DNA from: an uncultured Eubacteriales bacterium
GTDB lineage: Bacteria; Bacillota; Clostridia; Oscillospirales; Acutalibacteraceae
Direction: 5' to 3'
Length of the DNA: 22,480 nt
NCBI GenBank assembly: GCA_958417225.1
Contig: CATZCM010000025.1
Location: 1 to 22,480, forward strand
Shown here: piece after piece, positions 7,939-16,411 of the stretch
Layout: every line of letters starts with the position of its first letter
Numbering within the stretch: position 1 is the stretch's first letter
Notes under the pieces: model-generated
Told to the model about the DNA's origin: nothing
Database searches by the model: none
The model's input: the letters and a program-made list of their open reading frames with translations, nothing else
Translations under genes and position numbers: made by a program

Positions 7939-9693
7939 TTATTTTTCAGCACTTTTTTGAAGCAAATACACTTGAGATGAAATTTGCGCCATCGAACTTG
8001 ATCTTGGTGGTACAATCACCCTACACGACGAAGCAAACTGTTTAATCAAAGACTCAGAAGATTCATCCTTTCCCATAATAAGACTTGCATTAACAACAGC
8101 TTGTTTTTGCTCAAATGTCAACCTTTTCTGTACCAATTCTCCATTAACAGTCATCATTCCATTAAGTGGATTTTGAATAGATCCAGTTAAAGTGCGCTGC
8201 AATTTGTCAAGTAAAAACGGCATTCCACCAATTTTCATCGGATTTCCTCTAAAAAATTGCGCATTGTACGTAAATGATAAATCCAATCGTTTCTGTAAAA
8301 ATACCGGAGCTTCATTAGCAGTAGGATGACTGTTTACAACTGTTGAAGTTAATGGCATAGTGCCTAATTGAACCATATTTTTAGCACCTGCAAGCTCTAA
8401 AGATAAATATTTTCTTTTGCGCGAAACTAACATATGAGACGGCCTTGATGCACATTTATGAATTCTCATATTTTGTGATCTAAATTCATCTAAAGTTGTT
8501 TTTCTACTCAAACCCAATTCCTTTTTCTCTTCAGATGCAATCACGGCCAAACACCTCATTTTCGCATCGCCCATAGTTTTTTGCTTTGGTACACTTAGAG
8601 TTTCTGCAGCTTCTTTTTCCAACACTTCAAGACTTTGATCACTTGTACGTTTTTTGGCCACAACCCTGTCTTTGCCTGCCATGTCTCCAAATTGACGAAC
8701 AAAACAAGTTGTAATAGTTGAACCCGTTTTAAACGACCTACTCATTATTCCGCCAATTCTAATATTGAACGATTTGCCACCTTTTCCCTCACCTATTCCT
8801 GCACAACCTTCACTTCCACCTACGGTTATAATTTTTCCTTCACCTATACACAATACAACATATTGTCCATACGATTTTAATTGCTTACGTGCCAGGATTT
8901 CTGGAATATAACCCAAACTCGATCGATCACTCTCAATTTTCACAGCCCCAGAGGATACTACCTTACCATTGTTTATGGTAATATTTTGAGCATCACCACA
9001 ACTTCCTCCGCCAATACCTGCAGCATTTGTCCCGGCGCACGCCACGATCTGTCCTAACGCTACACTCAAATTTTTACAATCGCCTAAATTTCCTCCACCA
9101 ATCCCCGCTCCATTAATTCCTCCATAAGCAGTTATAACTCCTCCATTTATTGATATATTCCCCACATTCTGACGATTGCCGCTTCCAATACCTGCTCCAT
9201 TAACTCCCCCACTTACCTCAAGTGCCCCACATCTTTTTTGACAATCATGATTGCAACCACATTGCTCACACCTGATAACCAAACTACATTGATCAGAATT
9301 CCCTTTATTTATCCCCGCTACATTAGCGCCACTTCTAATTTTATTTCTGCTATAATTTTTAAGAATGATTTCCGTATCACAGTTTCCCAATATATCAATT
9401 GCAGGTACCCCTGATCTTCCAGAAGTATTTATATTAACCCCATCCAGTAAAATGTACACTTTGCCCTCTTTCGCCTCAACTATAATTCTATCACAAACTT
9501 CAGAATCCTTATCTCTATTTGAAATTACATACATTCCACCCTTGGATAAAGATAAATCATGGTTCATATATGAAAATTTTGCAGAACCCTCTACTTTCTC
9601 TATCATCAAGCAATTTGGTTCTGCAAAAACTTTCGTTTCAAGCAACATACACACCAAGAGAAGTCCCATACACATAATAAAAAAACGTTTCAT
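7939..9693 (-). CDS. Secreted beta-helix repeat protein with a cysteine-rich insert
   Basis: The 584-residue protein starts with a signal peptide (about 1-24, cut near VFA/EPN). Residues 40-315 form a repeat region like the carbohydrate-binding/beta-helix proteins of Clostridia: strands of the form ISINGGVITAYGG alternate with GAGIG turns at 166-170, 196-200, 225-229 (AAGIG) and 298-302 (CAGIG). Between two early rungs lies a cysteine cluster, C136, C142, C145, C147, C151 and C155, with H149 beside it. I do not expect this in such repeats, and it could bind metal or form disulfides. Residues 330-584 are basic and lack recognisable repeats; I cannot assign that part. A GGAGGT ribosome site lies seven bases before the ATG. 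The gene has its own consensus promoter and is convergent with copA. Its role is probably at the cell surface, but the substrate is unknown. Confidence 0.8.
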   Translation of the reverse strand: MKRFFIMCMGLLLVCMLLETKVFAEPNCLMIEKVEGSAKFSYMNHDLSLSKGGMYVISNRDKDSEVCDRIIVEAKEGKVYILLDGVNINTSGRSGVPAIDILGNCDTEIILKNYSRNKIRSGANVAGINKGNSDQCSLVIRCEQCGCNHDCQKRCGALEVSGGVNGAGIGSGNRQNVGNISINGGVITAYGGINGAGIGGGNLGDCKNLSVALGQIVACAGTNAAGIGGGSCGDAQNITINNGKVVSSGAVKIESDRSSLGYIPEILARKQLKSYGQYVVLCIGEGKIITVGGSEGCAGIGEGKGGKSFNIRIGGIMSRSFKTGSTITTCFVRQFGDMAGKDRVVAKKRTSDQSLEVLEKEAAETLSVPKQKTMGDAKMRCLAVIASEEKKELGLSRKTTLDEFRSQNMRIHKCASRPSHMLVSRKRKYLSLELAGAKNMVQLGTMPLTSTVVNSHPTANEAPVFLQKRLDLSFTYNAQFFRGNPMKIGGMPFLLDKLQRTLTGSIQNPLNGMMTVNGELVQKRLTFEQKQAVVNASLIMGKDESSESLIKQFASSCRVIVPPRSSSMAQISSQVYLLQKSAEK

Positions 9694-9797
9694 AACAAAC
9701 CTCCAAAAAATTTGATATAATAAAAAAACAATGTAATTCTATTTAAAATATACAAAAAGCATTCTCAAGAAAAATCCCGTGAAAAACTTCAAATTGT

Positions 9798-9826
9798 ATT
9801 ATATTATAGGAAAAATAAATTGTCAA
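9798..9826 (-). promoter_or_regulatory. Perfect-consensus promoter of the secreted protein gene
   Basis: On the minus strand TTGACA (9821-9826) is followed after exactly 17 bases by TATAAT (9798-9803). Both boxes match the sigma-A consensus fully. A leader of about 95 bases would precede the ATG at 9693. Such a promoter suggests strong expression unless a repressor acts. Confidence 0.75.
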
Positions 9827-9880
9827 ATGTTATCACAAAATTTTTTCAATACTTGCAGGTTGATTCATAAAATATTAATT

Positions 9881-9909
9881 TTGCATTTTTGCAAAGTTTG
9901 AGGTATAAT
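9881..9909 (+). promoter_or_regulatory. Promoter of nifS-iscU
   Basis: TTGCAT (9881-9886) and TATAAT (9904-9909) are spaced by 17 bases, with a leader of about 40 bases before the ATG at 9958. TTTGC (9880-9884) and GCAAA (9891-9895) form a small inverted repeat over the -35 box that could serve as an operator. No IscR-like gene is present in the window. Confidence 0.75.
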
Positions 9910-9957
9910 AGTGATAGAATAAAATTTAATCATTTTATAAGTAAACGGAGGAATTCC

Positions 9958-11142
9958 ATGTCAAAGGTAATATATGCAGATAATTCTGCAACAACAGCAC
10001 CATCAAAAAAAGTCATAGATGCCATGACAAATTGCTACGAACAGCACTTTGGAAATCCATCTAGTATGTATTCAATTGGGCGAGACGCAAAAGAAGTTTT
10101 GGACCATGCTCGAAGCGTCACTGCAAAATGCCTTGGTGCCGCACCAGATGAGATATATTTCACATCAGGCGGCAGCGAATCCGATAACTGGGCTATAAAA
10201 GGAGTCTGCCGTGAATTAAAATTAAAAGGTAAAAATCATATTATCACTTCAGCCTTTGAACATCACGCTGTACTGCATACTATCGAATCTCTTGTAAAAT
10301 ACGAAGGATTTGAAGTGACATACCTAGATGTTCATAAAGACGGTATAGTACGAGTTGACGAACTAAAAAAAGCAATTCGACCCGAAACTGCTCTTGTCAC
10401 AATAATGTATGCAAACAATGAAATTGGAACTATTCAACCCATTCCTGAAATCGGAAAGATATGTAAAGAACATAATGTTTTATTTCATACGGATGCAGTA
10501 CAAGCAATCGGAAACGTACACATTAATGTCCACGAACAAAATATAGATATGCTATCACTTTCAGCACACAAGTTTCATGGACCAAAAGGAGTCGGGGCTT
10601 TGTATGTTCGCAAAGGCATTAGAATCAGAAATCTAATTGAAGGCGGTGCACAAGAGAAAAATAAGCGTGCTGGAACTGAAAACGTTCCAGGCATTGTTGG
10701 ACTTGCTGTTGCAATAGAAGATGCGTCAAAAGGCATTGACGAAAGAACTGTTCGACTTACTAAACTTCGTAACAAGTTAATTGATGGCGCACTTAAAATT
10801 GACAAATCCATTTTAAATGGTGATCGTGAAAAAAGACTCCCCGGAAATTTCAACATGTGCTTTAAGGGTATCGAAGGTGAATCACTCTTACTTATGCTTG
10901 ATGCTAAAGGAATATGCGCATCATCAGGATCAGCATGTACTTCCGGGTCGTTGGATCCAAGTCATGTGCTGTTAGCTATAGGACTTCCACACGAAATTGC
11001 TCATGGTTCACTTCGTATATCACTTGGAGATGAAAATACCGAGGAAGATATAAATTATATTTTAGAGGTACTACCGCAAATTGTTAACAAGTTAAGAGCT
11101 ATGTCTCCTTTATGGGATAAAATAATAGCTGAAGACAAATAA
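9958..11142 (+). CDS. nifS: Cysteine desulfurase, NifS/IscS type
   Basis: This PLP enzyme takes sulfur from L-cysteine, leaving alanine, and passes it as persulfide to the scaffold protein encoded next. The 394-residue product shows the opening YADNSATT, the PLP-contacting histidine in EHHAVLH (H103), the Schiff-base lysine K205 in LSAHKFHGPKG, and the catalytic persulfide cysteine C327 in SSGSACTSGS on the flexible loop. All are in normal places for the family. ATG 9958 has GGAGGA about five bases upstream, whereas the open frame further upstream covers the promoter and is not coding. iscU begins 26 bases after its stop, and a terminator follows iscU, so the two form a two-gene operon. The symbol could equally be iscS; the pair is the housekeeping type of many Clostridia. 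Confidence 0.95.
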   Translation: MSKVIYADNSATTAPSKKVIDAMTNCYEQHFGNPSSMYSIGRDAKEVLDHARSVTAKCLGAAPDEIYFTSGGSESDNWAIKGVCRELKLKGKNHIITSAFEHHAVLHTIESLVKYEGFEVTYLDVHKDGIVRVDELKKAIRPETALVTIMYANNEIGTIQPIPEIGKICKEHNVLFHTDAVQAIGNVHINVHEQNIDMLSLSAHKFHGPKGVGALYVRKGIRIRNLIEGGAQEKNKRAGTENVPGIVGLAVAIEDASKGIDERTVRLTKLRNKLIDGALKIDKSILNGDREKRLPGNFNMCFKGIEGESLLLMLDAKGICASSGSACTSGSLDPSHVLLAIGLPHEIAHGSLRISLGDENTEEDINYILEVLPQIVNKLRAMSPLWDKIIAEDK

Positions 11143-11168
11143 TAAATTAGGAAAGAGGGCGTTTACAA

Positions 11169-11600
11169 ATGGCATATAGCGAAAAGGTTATGGATCATTT
11201 CTCAAATCCAAGAAATGTTGGTGAAATTCCGAATGCAGATGGAGTTGGCGAAGTAGGCAACCCAAAATGTGGCGATATTATGAGAATGTATATTAAAGTA
11301 GATAATGATACAATTACTGACGTTAAATTCAAAACATTCGGATGCGGCGCAGCAATCGCAACAAGTTCAATGGCAACAGAAATGGTTAAAGGCAAAAAAA
11401 TAGAAGATGCATTAAAAATTACAAATAAAGCTGTAATGGAAGCACTTGATGGCCTCCCACCTGTAAAAGTACACTGTTCCGTACTCGCAGAACAAGCCAT
11501 CAAAGCTGCATTATCAGATTATTACAGACGCAAAGGAATAGATCCAGAACCAATCGTAGGTAAAACATGCGAAGGTTGCTGTGATTCTTGTTCACACTAA
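11169..11600 (+). CDS. iscU: Fe-S cluster assembly scaffold, IscU/NifU-like
   Basis: This 143-residue protein receives sulfur from the desulfurase and iron to build an Fe-S cluster for transfer to target proteins. The three ligand cysteines of the family are present: C34 in NPKCGD with D36 beside it, C59 in FGCGAA, and C103 in VHCSVLAEQA. The protein lacks the extra ferredoxin and Nfu domains of true NifU. Its tail is unusual, with four more cysteines, C134, C137, C138 and C141, ending CEGCCDSCSH. The ribosome site GAAAGAGGG lies before ATG 11169. It is the second gene of the operon with nifS and is followed by an intrinsic terminator. Confidence 0.93.
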   Translation: MAYSEKVMDHFSNPRNVGEIPNADGVGEVGNPKCGDIMRMYIKVDNDTITDVKFKTFGCGAAIATSSMATEMVKGKKIEDALKITNKAVMEALDGLPPVKVHCSVLAEQAIKAALSDYYRRKGIDPEPIVGKTCEGCCDSCSH

Positions 11601-11604
11601 AATA

Positions 11605-11647
11605 AAAACCCACATGACTACCTTTCATAAGGCCGTCATGTGTTTTT
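11605..11647 (+). terminator. Terminator after iscU
   Basis: CACATGAC (11611-11618) pairs perfectly with GTCATGTG (11635-11642), with CCTT/AAGG pairing inside the loop, and TTTTT follows at 11643-11647. An A-run precedes the hairpin, so it may also end the minus-strand gene at 11677-11886. Confidence 0.85.
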
Positions 11648-11676
11648 CGTGTTAGTAAATAATAAGTATAGATGAT

Positions 11677-11886
11677 TTACGCTTCATCGCAACATTTTGT
11701 CGAAATGTTTTCCGCACACGGATTAGATGGGTTATCATTTGTCAATGAAATTAAAGCTAACTGATCACCGATTGAGGTAAATAACGCTCCAAGCAAAGCC
11801 GAATCCTCGTTTGAAGTATTATTAGAAATATTTATCGCAATCGCTGTAGCTAACGCACTTAACTCTTCCCCTTTGCAATTTGGCAT
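11677..11886 (-). CDS. Small conserved-type protein, possibly DUF6774
   Basis: A 69-residue protein with an AGGGGGG ribosome site before ATG 11884-11886. It is mostly one or two alpha helices: ELSALATAIAINIS, then an acidic stretch, then ALLGALFTSIGDQLALISL. The pattern 'ALxxAxAxxI... LLGxxFTxLGDxLAxI' recalls, from memory, the short clostridial proteins grouped as DUF6774; I could not check this. Cysteines lie at both ends (MPNC, and CAENISTKCC at the C terminus). There is no signal peptide. It faces away from the PAP2 gene and converges on the iscU terminator. Its function is unknown. Confidence 0.65.
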   Translation of the reverse strand: MPNCKGEELSALATAIAINISNNTSNEDSALLGALFTSIGDQLALISLTNDNPSNPCAENISTKCCDEA

Positions 11887-12006
11887 TTGTTATCCCCCCT
11901 AATATGAATATATATTTATACTATTATATTACTTTCCATATGGTTAACACTAGAAAAACCTATTCACTCATAAAAAATTCACATTGAGAGGGTGATGATA
12001 ACATTT

Positions 12007-12528
12007 ATGTTTAATAAGATTCAAGCTTGGGACGAACACGCCATTCAAAAAATAAGTTCACTTTCAAATAAATTTCTCGATCATATTATGGTGTTTTTCA
12101 CGAGACTTGGCAACAGCGGAATAATTTGGGCAATTATCGCTACACTATTGCTAATAAGAAAATCTAATAGAATTATATCACTGAAAATATTTTTTGCTTT
12201 AGTGTTATCAGCGATCATGGGTGAACTCATAATTAAATATACTGTCGGACGAGCACGACCATCAGAAAATATATCAAAGGACGACTTGTTAATTCGTAAA
12301 CCAAAAACATACTCATTCCCATCTGGACACACATCATCCTCATTCTCATCAGCTCTTGTTATATCAATGGCATTTCCCCAACCAATAATTATTGGTTCAG
12401 TTTTTATTCTCGCTTCTATTATTGCATTCTCCAGAATATATTTAAAAGTACACTACCCTACAGACGTTTTGGCAGGAATCGTACTCGGTTTCGTAATCGC
12501 GTTTCTGGTAGAAATTATATTAACTTAG
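12007..12528 (+). CDS. PAP2-family membrane phosphatase
   Basis: A 173-residue integral membrane lipid phosphatase. The three family motifs are complete: KYTVGRARP (first, with its Lys and Arg), FPSGHTSS (second, with the catalytic histidine) and SRIYLKVHYPTD (third, with the nucleophilic histidine). Hydrophobic helices flank each motif. Relatives hydrolyse undecaprenyl pyrophosphate (BcrC type) or phosphatidic acid/phosphatidylglycerol phosphate; the sequence alone does not decide between them. I chose ATG 12007 because GAGAGGGTGATGAT lies about ten bases before it; ATG 11995 and GTG 11992 overlap that site. dapF follows after 11 bases, so the two probably share a transcript, which fits an envelope role in recycling the lipid carrier. 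Confidence 0.9.
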   Translation: MFNKIQAWDEHAIQKISSLSNKFLDHIMVFFTRLGNSGIIWAIIATLLLIRKSNRIISLKIFFALVLSAIMGELIIKYTVGRARPSENISKDDLLIRKPKTYSFPSGHTSSSFSSALVISMAFPQPIIIGSVFILASIIAFSRIYLKVHYPTDVLAGIVLGFVIAFLVEIILT

Positions 12529-12539
12529 GAGATGTTTTT

Positions 12540-13352
12540 ATTTTTGAACCTTACACATTTCAGTTTACTAAAATGCATGGATGTGGTAACGATTATGTGA
12601 TTGTAAATTGCTTTGATCAGAAAATAACAAACCCTTCTGAAACAAGTAAATTTATATCAAATAGACACTTTGGGATCGGATCTGACGGATTAATACTCAT
12701 TGATCGTTCTGAAATAGCCGATGCTAAAATGAGAATTTTCAACGCAGACGGAAGTGAGGCATTAATGTGCGGAAATGGCATACGTTGCGTAGGTAAATAC
12801 ATTTTCGATCATGGTATGAAAAAAAATAAAGTATTATCAATTGAAACGCTTTCTGGGATAAAACGCGTAACTATAACAAAATACGATAAATTTGCACACG
12901 AGCTATCAGTTTCAATGGGCCAACCAATAATACTTGAAAAAGATAGACCCCTACTTTCCGGAAAGTTTTTTGGAACGTTTATATCAGTTGGAAATCCTCA
13001 CTGTGTAGTATTTGATCACAATATAAACAATTTGGATCTTTCTATCATAGGTCCGCTTATTGAGCGAAACTCCAATATAAAGGATGGGGTTAATGTAGAA
13101 TTTGTTGATATAATGAATCGCACAGAACTTAAGATGCGTGTGTGGGAAAGAGGAAGTAAAGAAACTTTAGCTTGTGGTACAGGAGCTTGCGCCGCTACAA
13201 TAGCTGCAACTGAAAAAGGACTAATTTCAAAAAATAAACCTATTTCTGTACACCTTAAAGGTGGAACACTAAATATAAACTATAATGACGAAGACATCAA
13301 AATGACAGGAACTGCATATGACGTGTTTACTGGTACATTTACATATCATTAA
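12540..13352 (+). CDS. dapF: Diaminopimelate epimerase, probable ATT start
   Basis: A cofactor-free epimerase that converts LL- to meso-diaminopimelate for peptidoglycan and lysine. The two catalytic cysteines are C77 in NADGSEALMCGNGIRC and C212 in LACGTGACAAT. The opening reads FQFTKMHGCGNDYV, and family members begin with about 'MKFTKMHGLGNDFV', so FQFTK, encoded before the first ATG (12573), belongs to the protein. No ATG, GTG or TTG exists in this frame upstream. AGGAG (12527-12531) stands eight bases before ATT 12540, and there is no ribosome site before ATG 12573. An ATT start giving 270 residues therefore fits best; if ATG 12573 is used, 259 residues remain and the first strand is lost. 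It lies 11 bases behind the PAP2 gene and 56 before pyrG. Confidence 0.9.
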   Translation: MFEPYTFQFTKMHGCGNDYVIVNCFDQKITNPSETSKFISNRHFGIGSDGLILIDRSEIADAKMRIFNADGSEALMCGNGIRCVGKYIFDHGMKKNKVLSIETLSGIKRVTITKYDKFAHELSVSMGQPIILEKDRPLLSGKFFGTFISVGNPHCVVFDHNINNLDLSIIGPLIERNSNIKDGVNVEFVDIMNRTELKMRVWERGSKETLACGTGACAATIAATEKGLISKNKPISVHLKGGTLNINYNDEDIKMTGTAYDVFTGTFTYH

Positions 13353-13408
13353 CTTAATTTGGTTAATGTTAAAGACAAAATCAAATACAAATGAAAGGAC
13401 GTATTAAA

Positions 13409-15022
13409 ATGACAAAATATATTTTCGTAACAGGAGGAGTAGTATCTGGTCTCGGTAAAGGTATAACAGCTGCTTCTTTAGGGAGACTGCTAAAATCTCG
13501 AGGCTTGAAAATAATGTCTCAAAAACTCGATCCGTACATAAATGTCGATCCGGGAACAATGAGCCCATATCAACATGGCGAGGTTTTTGTAACCGATGAC
13601 GGTGCAGAAACAGATTTGGATCTTGGGCATTATGAGAGATTTATTGATGAAAACTTAAACAAATTCTCAAATCTTACAACCGGAAAAATTTACTGGAACG
13701 TACTTACCAAAGAAAGAAATGGCGAATATTTGGGTGACACTGTTCAAGTTATTCCACATATCACAAATGAGATAAAAAGTTTCATATATTCAGTAGGTGA
13801 AAAATCACAAGCAGACGTAGTTATCACAGAAATTGGTGGCACTACAGGTGACATTGAAAGTCAACCGTTCCTTGAAGCTATACGTCAAGTTTCACTGGAA
13901 GTGGGAAAAGAAAACTGTATTTTCATACACGTAACGCTTGTACCATACATCACCGGATCCGGTGAACAAAAGTCAAAACCTACACAACATTCTGTAAAAG
14001 AGTTACGTTCACTCGGTATCTCTCCTGACATTATCGTAACAAGATGTGACGCCCCACTTGATGACAGCATTCGTCAAAAAATCGCATTATTTTGTAACGT
14101 AAAACCCGATTGCGTTATTGAAAATATGACTGTACCAATATTGTACCAGGCTCCGCTTATGTTAGAAGAAAGCAATTTTTCCGACATAGTATGTCGCGAA
14201 CTGCACATTGATAAACCAAAAGGAAACATGGACGATTGGATGAACATGATTGATAGAATAAACAGCCGTGATAAAAACGTTCGTATAGCAATTGTCGGAA
14301 AGTATGTTCAATTGCATGACGCATATCTTTCTGTAGCAGAAGCACTGCGACACGGTGGATATGAAAATCAAGCAAATGTTGATATAAAATGGGTTGATTC
14401 AGAACTTGTAACTGAATACACAGTAGACGAAATGTTAGGTGATTGTGACGGAATCCTTGTTCCCGGAGGTTTTGGCAATAGAGGAATCGATGGTAAAATT
14501 ACTGCCATAAAATACGCACGCGAAAAGGATATTCCATTTTTAGGAATTTGTCTAGGTATGCAAGCCGCAGCAATCGAAATCGCTCAAAATGTAATTGGCA
14601 TTGAAAATGCTTCATCTCGTGAATTTGATGAAGAAGGGACTGCCTCACATATTATTGACCTCATGCCAGATCAACACGGCAATTTGCCTAAAGGCGGTAC
14701 TATGCGACTTGGAGCTTACCCATGTCGTATCAAGAAAAACACCATAATGCACAAATCATATCAGTGCGATGAAATATCTGAGCGCCATCGTCATCGTTAT
14801 GAGTTCAATAATGAATTTCGTGAAATTTTCGAGGATAACGGAGTTATTTTTTCTGGCACCTCACCTAACGGACGCTTAGTTGAAGCAATCGAACTTCCTA
14901 ACAAAAAATTCTTTGTCGCAGTTCAATACCATCCTGAATTTAAGAGCCGACCAAATAATGCCCATCCACTATTTCGCGAATTTATCAGCGCTACCCTAGA
15001 TAAACAACACAATTTAAAGTAA
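13409..15022 (+). CDS. pyrG: CTP synthase
   Basis: This glutamine amidotransferase-synthetase makes CTP from UTP, ATP and glutamine in the cytoplasm. The 537-residue length is normal. The synthetase half shows the nucleotide loop GGVVSGLGKGITAASLGRLL near the start, the ETDLDLGHYERF segment and GGTTGDIESQPFLEA. The glutaminase half shows PGGFGNRG, the nucleophile C381 in LGICLGMQAA, and the His/Glu pair in QYHPEFKSRP. I chose ATG 13409 because GAAAGGA (13393-13399) lies nine bases upstream; the in-frame ATG at 13391 lies too close to that site to use it. It follows dapF by 56 bases and may be co-transcribed with it. I did not find the GGGC start run that permits reiterative-transcription control in Bacillus pyrG. 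Confidence 0.96.
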   Translation: MTKYIFVTGGVVSGLGKGITAASLGRLLKSRGLKIMSQKLDPYINVDPGTMSPYQHGEVFVTDDGAETDLDLGHYERFIDENLNKFSNLTTGKIYWNVLTKERNGEYLGDTVQVIPHITNEIKSFIYSVGEKSQADVVITEIGGTTGDIESQPFLEAIRQVSLEVGKENCIFIHVTLVPYITGSGEQKSKPTQHSVKELRSLGISPDIIVTRCDAPLDDSIRQKIALFCNVKPDCVIENMTVPILYQAPLMLEESNFSDIVCRELHIDKPKGNMDDWMNMIDRINSRDKNVRIAIVGKYVQLHDAYLSVAEALRHGGYENQANVDIKWVDSELVTEYTVDEMLGDCDGILVPGGFGNRGIDGKITAIKYAREKDIPFLGICLGMQAAAIEIAQNVIGIENASSREFDEEGTASHIIDLMPDQHGNLPKGGTMRLGAYPCRIKKNTIMHKSYQCDEISERHRHRYEFNNEFREIFEDNGVIFSGTSPNGRLVEAIELPNKKFFVAVQYHPEFKSRPNNAHPLFREFISATLDKQHNLK

Positions 15023-15161
15023 ACTTAAAAAATCATATATTACAATTTTCTCGTAAAAAAAACTTAACTTTAAAAATTTTCTAAACTCGTTCAATATGAC
15101 GGAAACAAAATAAATCATTTTTTATGATTATCACTGTCTTCTCATAAGGAGCTAGTTTTCT

Positions 15162-16355
15162 ATGATATTTAACTATAACTTTTCTAAACTTGAGAAAAAT
15201 TACCTTTTCTCTGATATACAAAAAAAGGTAAATAAATATGAAAAAAATCACTCTGATCTACCTGCCATTAGTTTAAGTATTGGAGATGTAACTTTACCAC
15301 TTTGCACTGCCTCTACAAACGCCATGCGTCAGGCTATCGATGAAATGAAACACACAAAAACTTTTAAGGGATATGGACCTGAACAAGGTTATGAATTTTT
15401 GCGAGATAAAATAAAAAATGATTATCGTAAACTGGGAGTTACAATCAATTTAGAGGAAATATTTATAAACGACGGTTCCAAAAGCGACCTTGGAAATATA
15501 ATGGATATTTTTTCTCAGCCTCAACGCGCACTAATCCCAAATCCAGTATATCCTGCTTATGTTGACACTAACAAGATAAATGGAAATGAGATTTTGTTTA
15601 TAAATTCTACCGAAAAAAACAACTTTCTTCCATTACCCGATCAAAATTGTCATGTTGACATAATATATATCTGTTCTCCCAACAACCCAACCGGCAGTGT
15701 ATATAACAAATCGCAATTACAAGAATGGGTAAATTTTGCACTTGATACTGGCGCAATTATCCTATTCGATGCAGCATACCGAGACTTTATAGATGACCCA
15801 ACGCTTCCAAGAAGTATTTTCGAAATCGACAATGCAAAAAAAGTGGCTATTGAATTTTGTTCATTCTCTAAAAATGCTGGATTTACTGGAATCCGATGCG
15901 GATATACTATAATTCCACAACAAATCAAGTCTGGAGAATATTCTGCAAACTCACTATGGGCACGACGTCAATCTGCAAAATTTAATGGAGTATCGTATAT
16001 TACACAAAAAGGTGCTGCCGCAATATACTCTTCTGAAGGACAAAAAGAAATTCAAAATAACATCTCGTACTACAAACGAAACGCCATGTTAATAAAAGAA
16101 TTTTTTCTACCATACAGTAAAAAAATCTTTGGCGGAGAAAATTCTCCATATATATGGCTATTATGTCCATTTGGTATGAACTCATGGGAATTTTTCGACT
16201 TTCTCCTAAATGGCGCTGGCATAGTAGGAACCCCTGGCATTGGATTTGGTGAAAATGGAAAGAATTTCTTCAGATTTTCTGCATTTTGCAATAAATCCGA
16301 CTTAGACATAGCTCTGAAACGAATGAGTTTACTATTTGAAAAGTATCGAGAATAA
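15162..16355 (+). CDS. dapL: LL-diaminopimelate aminotransferase
   Basis: This PLP enzyme converts tetrahydrodipicolinate directly to LL-diaminopimelate using glutamate, bypassing the succinylated and acetylated routes. Its product is the substrate of DapF. The 397-residue protein shows the DapL opening AISLSIGDVTLPL, GYGPEQGYEFLRDKI, the ICSPNNPTGSVY loop, and the Schiff-base lysine K237 in CSFSKNAGFTGIRCGY. The C-terminal arginine motif FFRFSAF contacts the substrate carboxylate. The start is ATG 15162 with AAGGAG (about 15147-15152) upstream. It lies 139 bases after pyrG, with no strong terminator between them, so read-through is possible. Together with dapF it marks the organism as a DapL-pathway user, which is known in several Clostridia. 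Confidence 0.94.
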   Translation: MIFNYNFSKLEKNYLFSDIQKKVNKYEKNHSDLPAISLSIGDVTLPLCTASTNAMRQAIDEMKHTKTFKGYGPEQGYEFLRDKIKNDYRKLGVTINLEEIFINDGSKSDLGNIMDIFSQPQRALIPNPVYPAYVDTNKINGNEILFINSTEKNNFLPLPDQNCHVDIIYICSPNNPTGSVYNKSQLQEWVNFALDTGAIILFDAAYRDFIDDPTLPRSIFEIDNAKKVAIEFCSFSKNAGFTGIRCGYTIIPQQIKSGEYSANSLWARRQSAKFNGVSYITQKGAAAIYSSEGQKEIQNNISYYKRNAMLIKEFFLPYSKKIFGGENSPYIWLLCPFGMNSWEFFDFLLNGAGIVGTPGIGFGENGKNFFRFSAFCNKSDLDIALKRMSLLFEKYRE

Positions 16356-16411
16356 AAAAATACCTTGTACGTTACTCTTTTATGGATCAGCACAGGAAGG
16401 ACTGAACAAAA

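Noticed and set aside
9365..9715. Plus-strand frame of 116 residues opposite the secreted protein gene
   Set aside because: It is antisense to a well-supported gene with signal peptide and ribosome site, and has no start signals of its own.
13353..13408. Regulatory leader before pyrG
   Set aside because: There is only a weak 7-bp hairpin (CATTAAC/GTTAATG) and no GGGC start run or T-run terminator.
15023..15161. Lysine riboswitch or T-box before dapL
   Set aside because: The gap of 139 AT-rich bases is too short and lacks the conserved helices, and no T-box NGGN-type motif could be placed.
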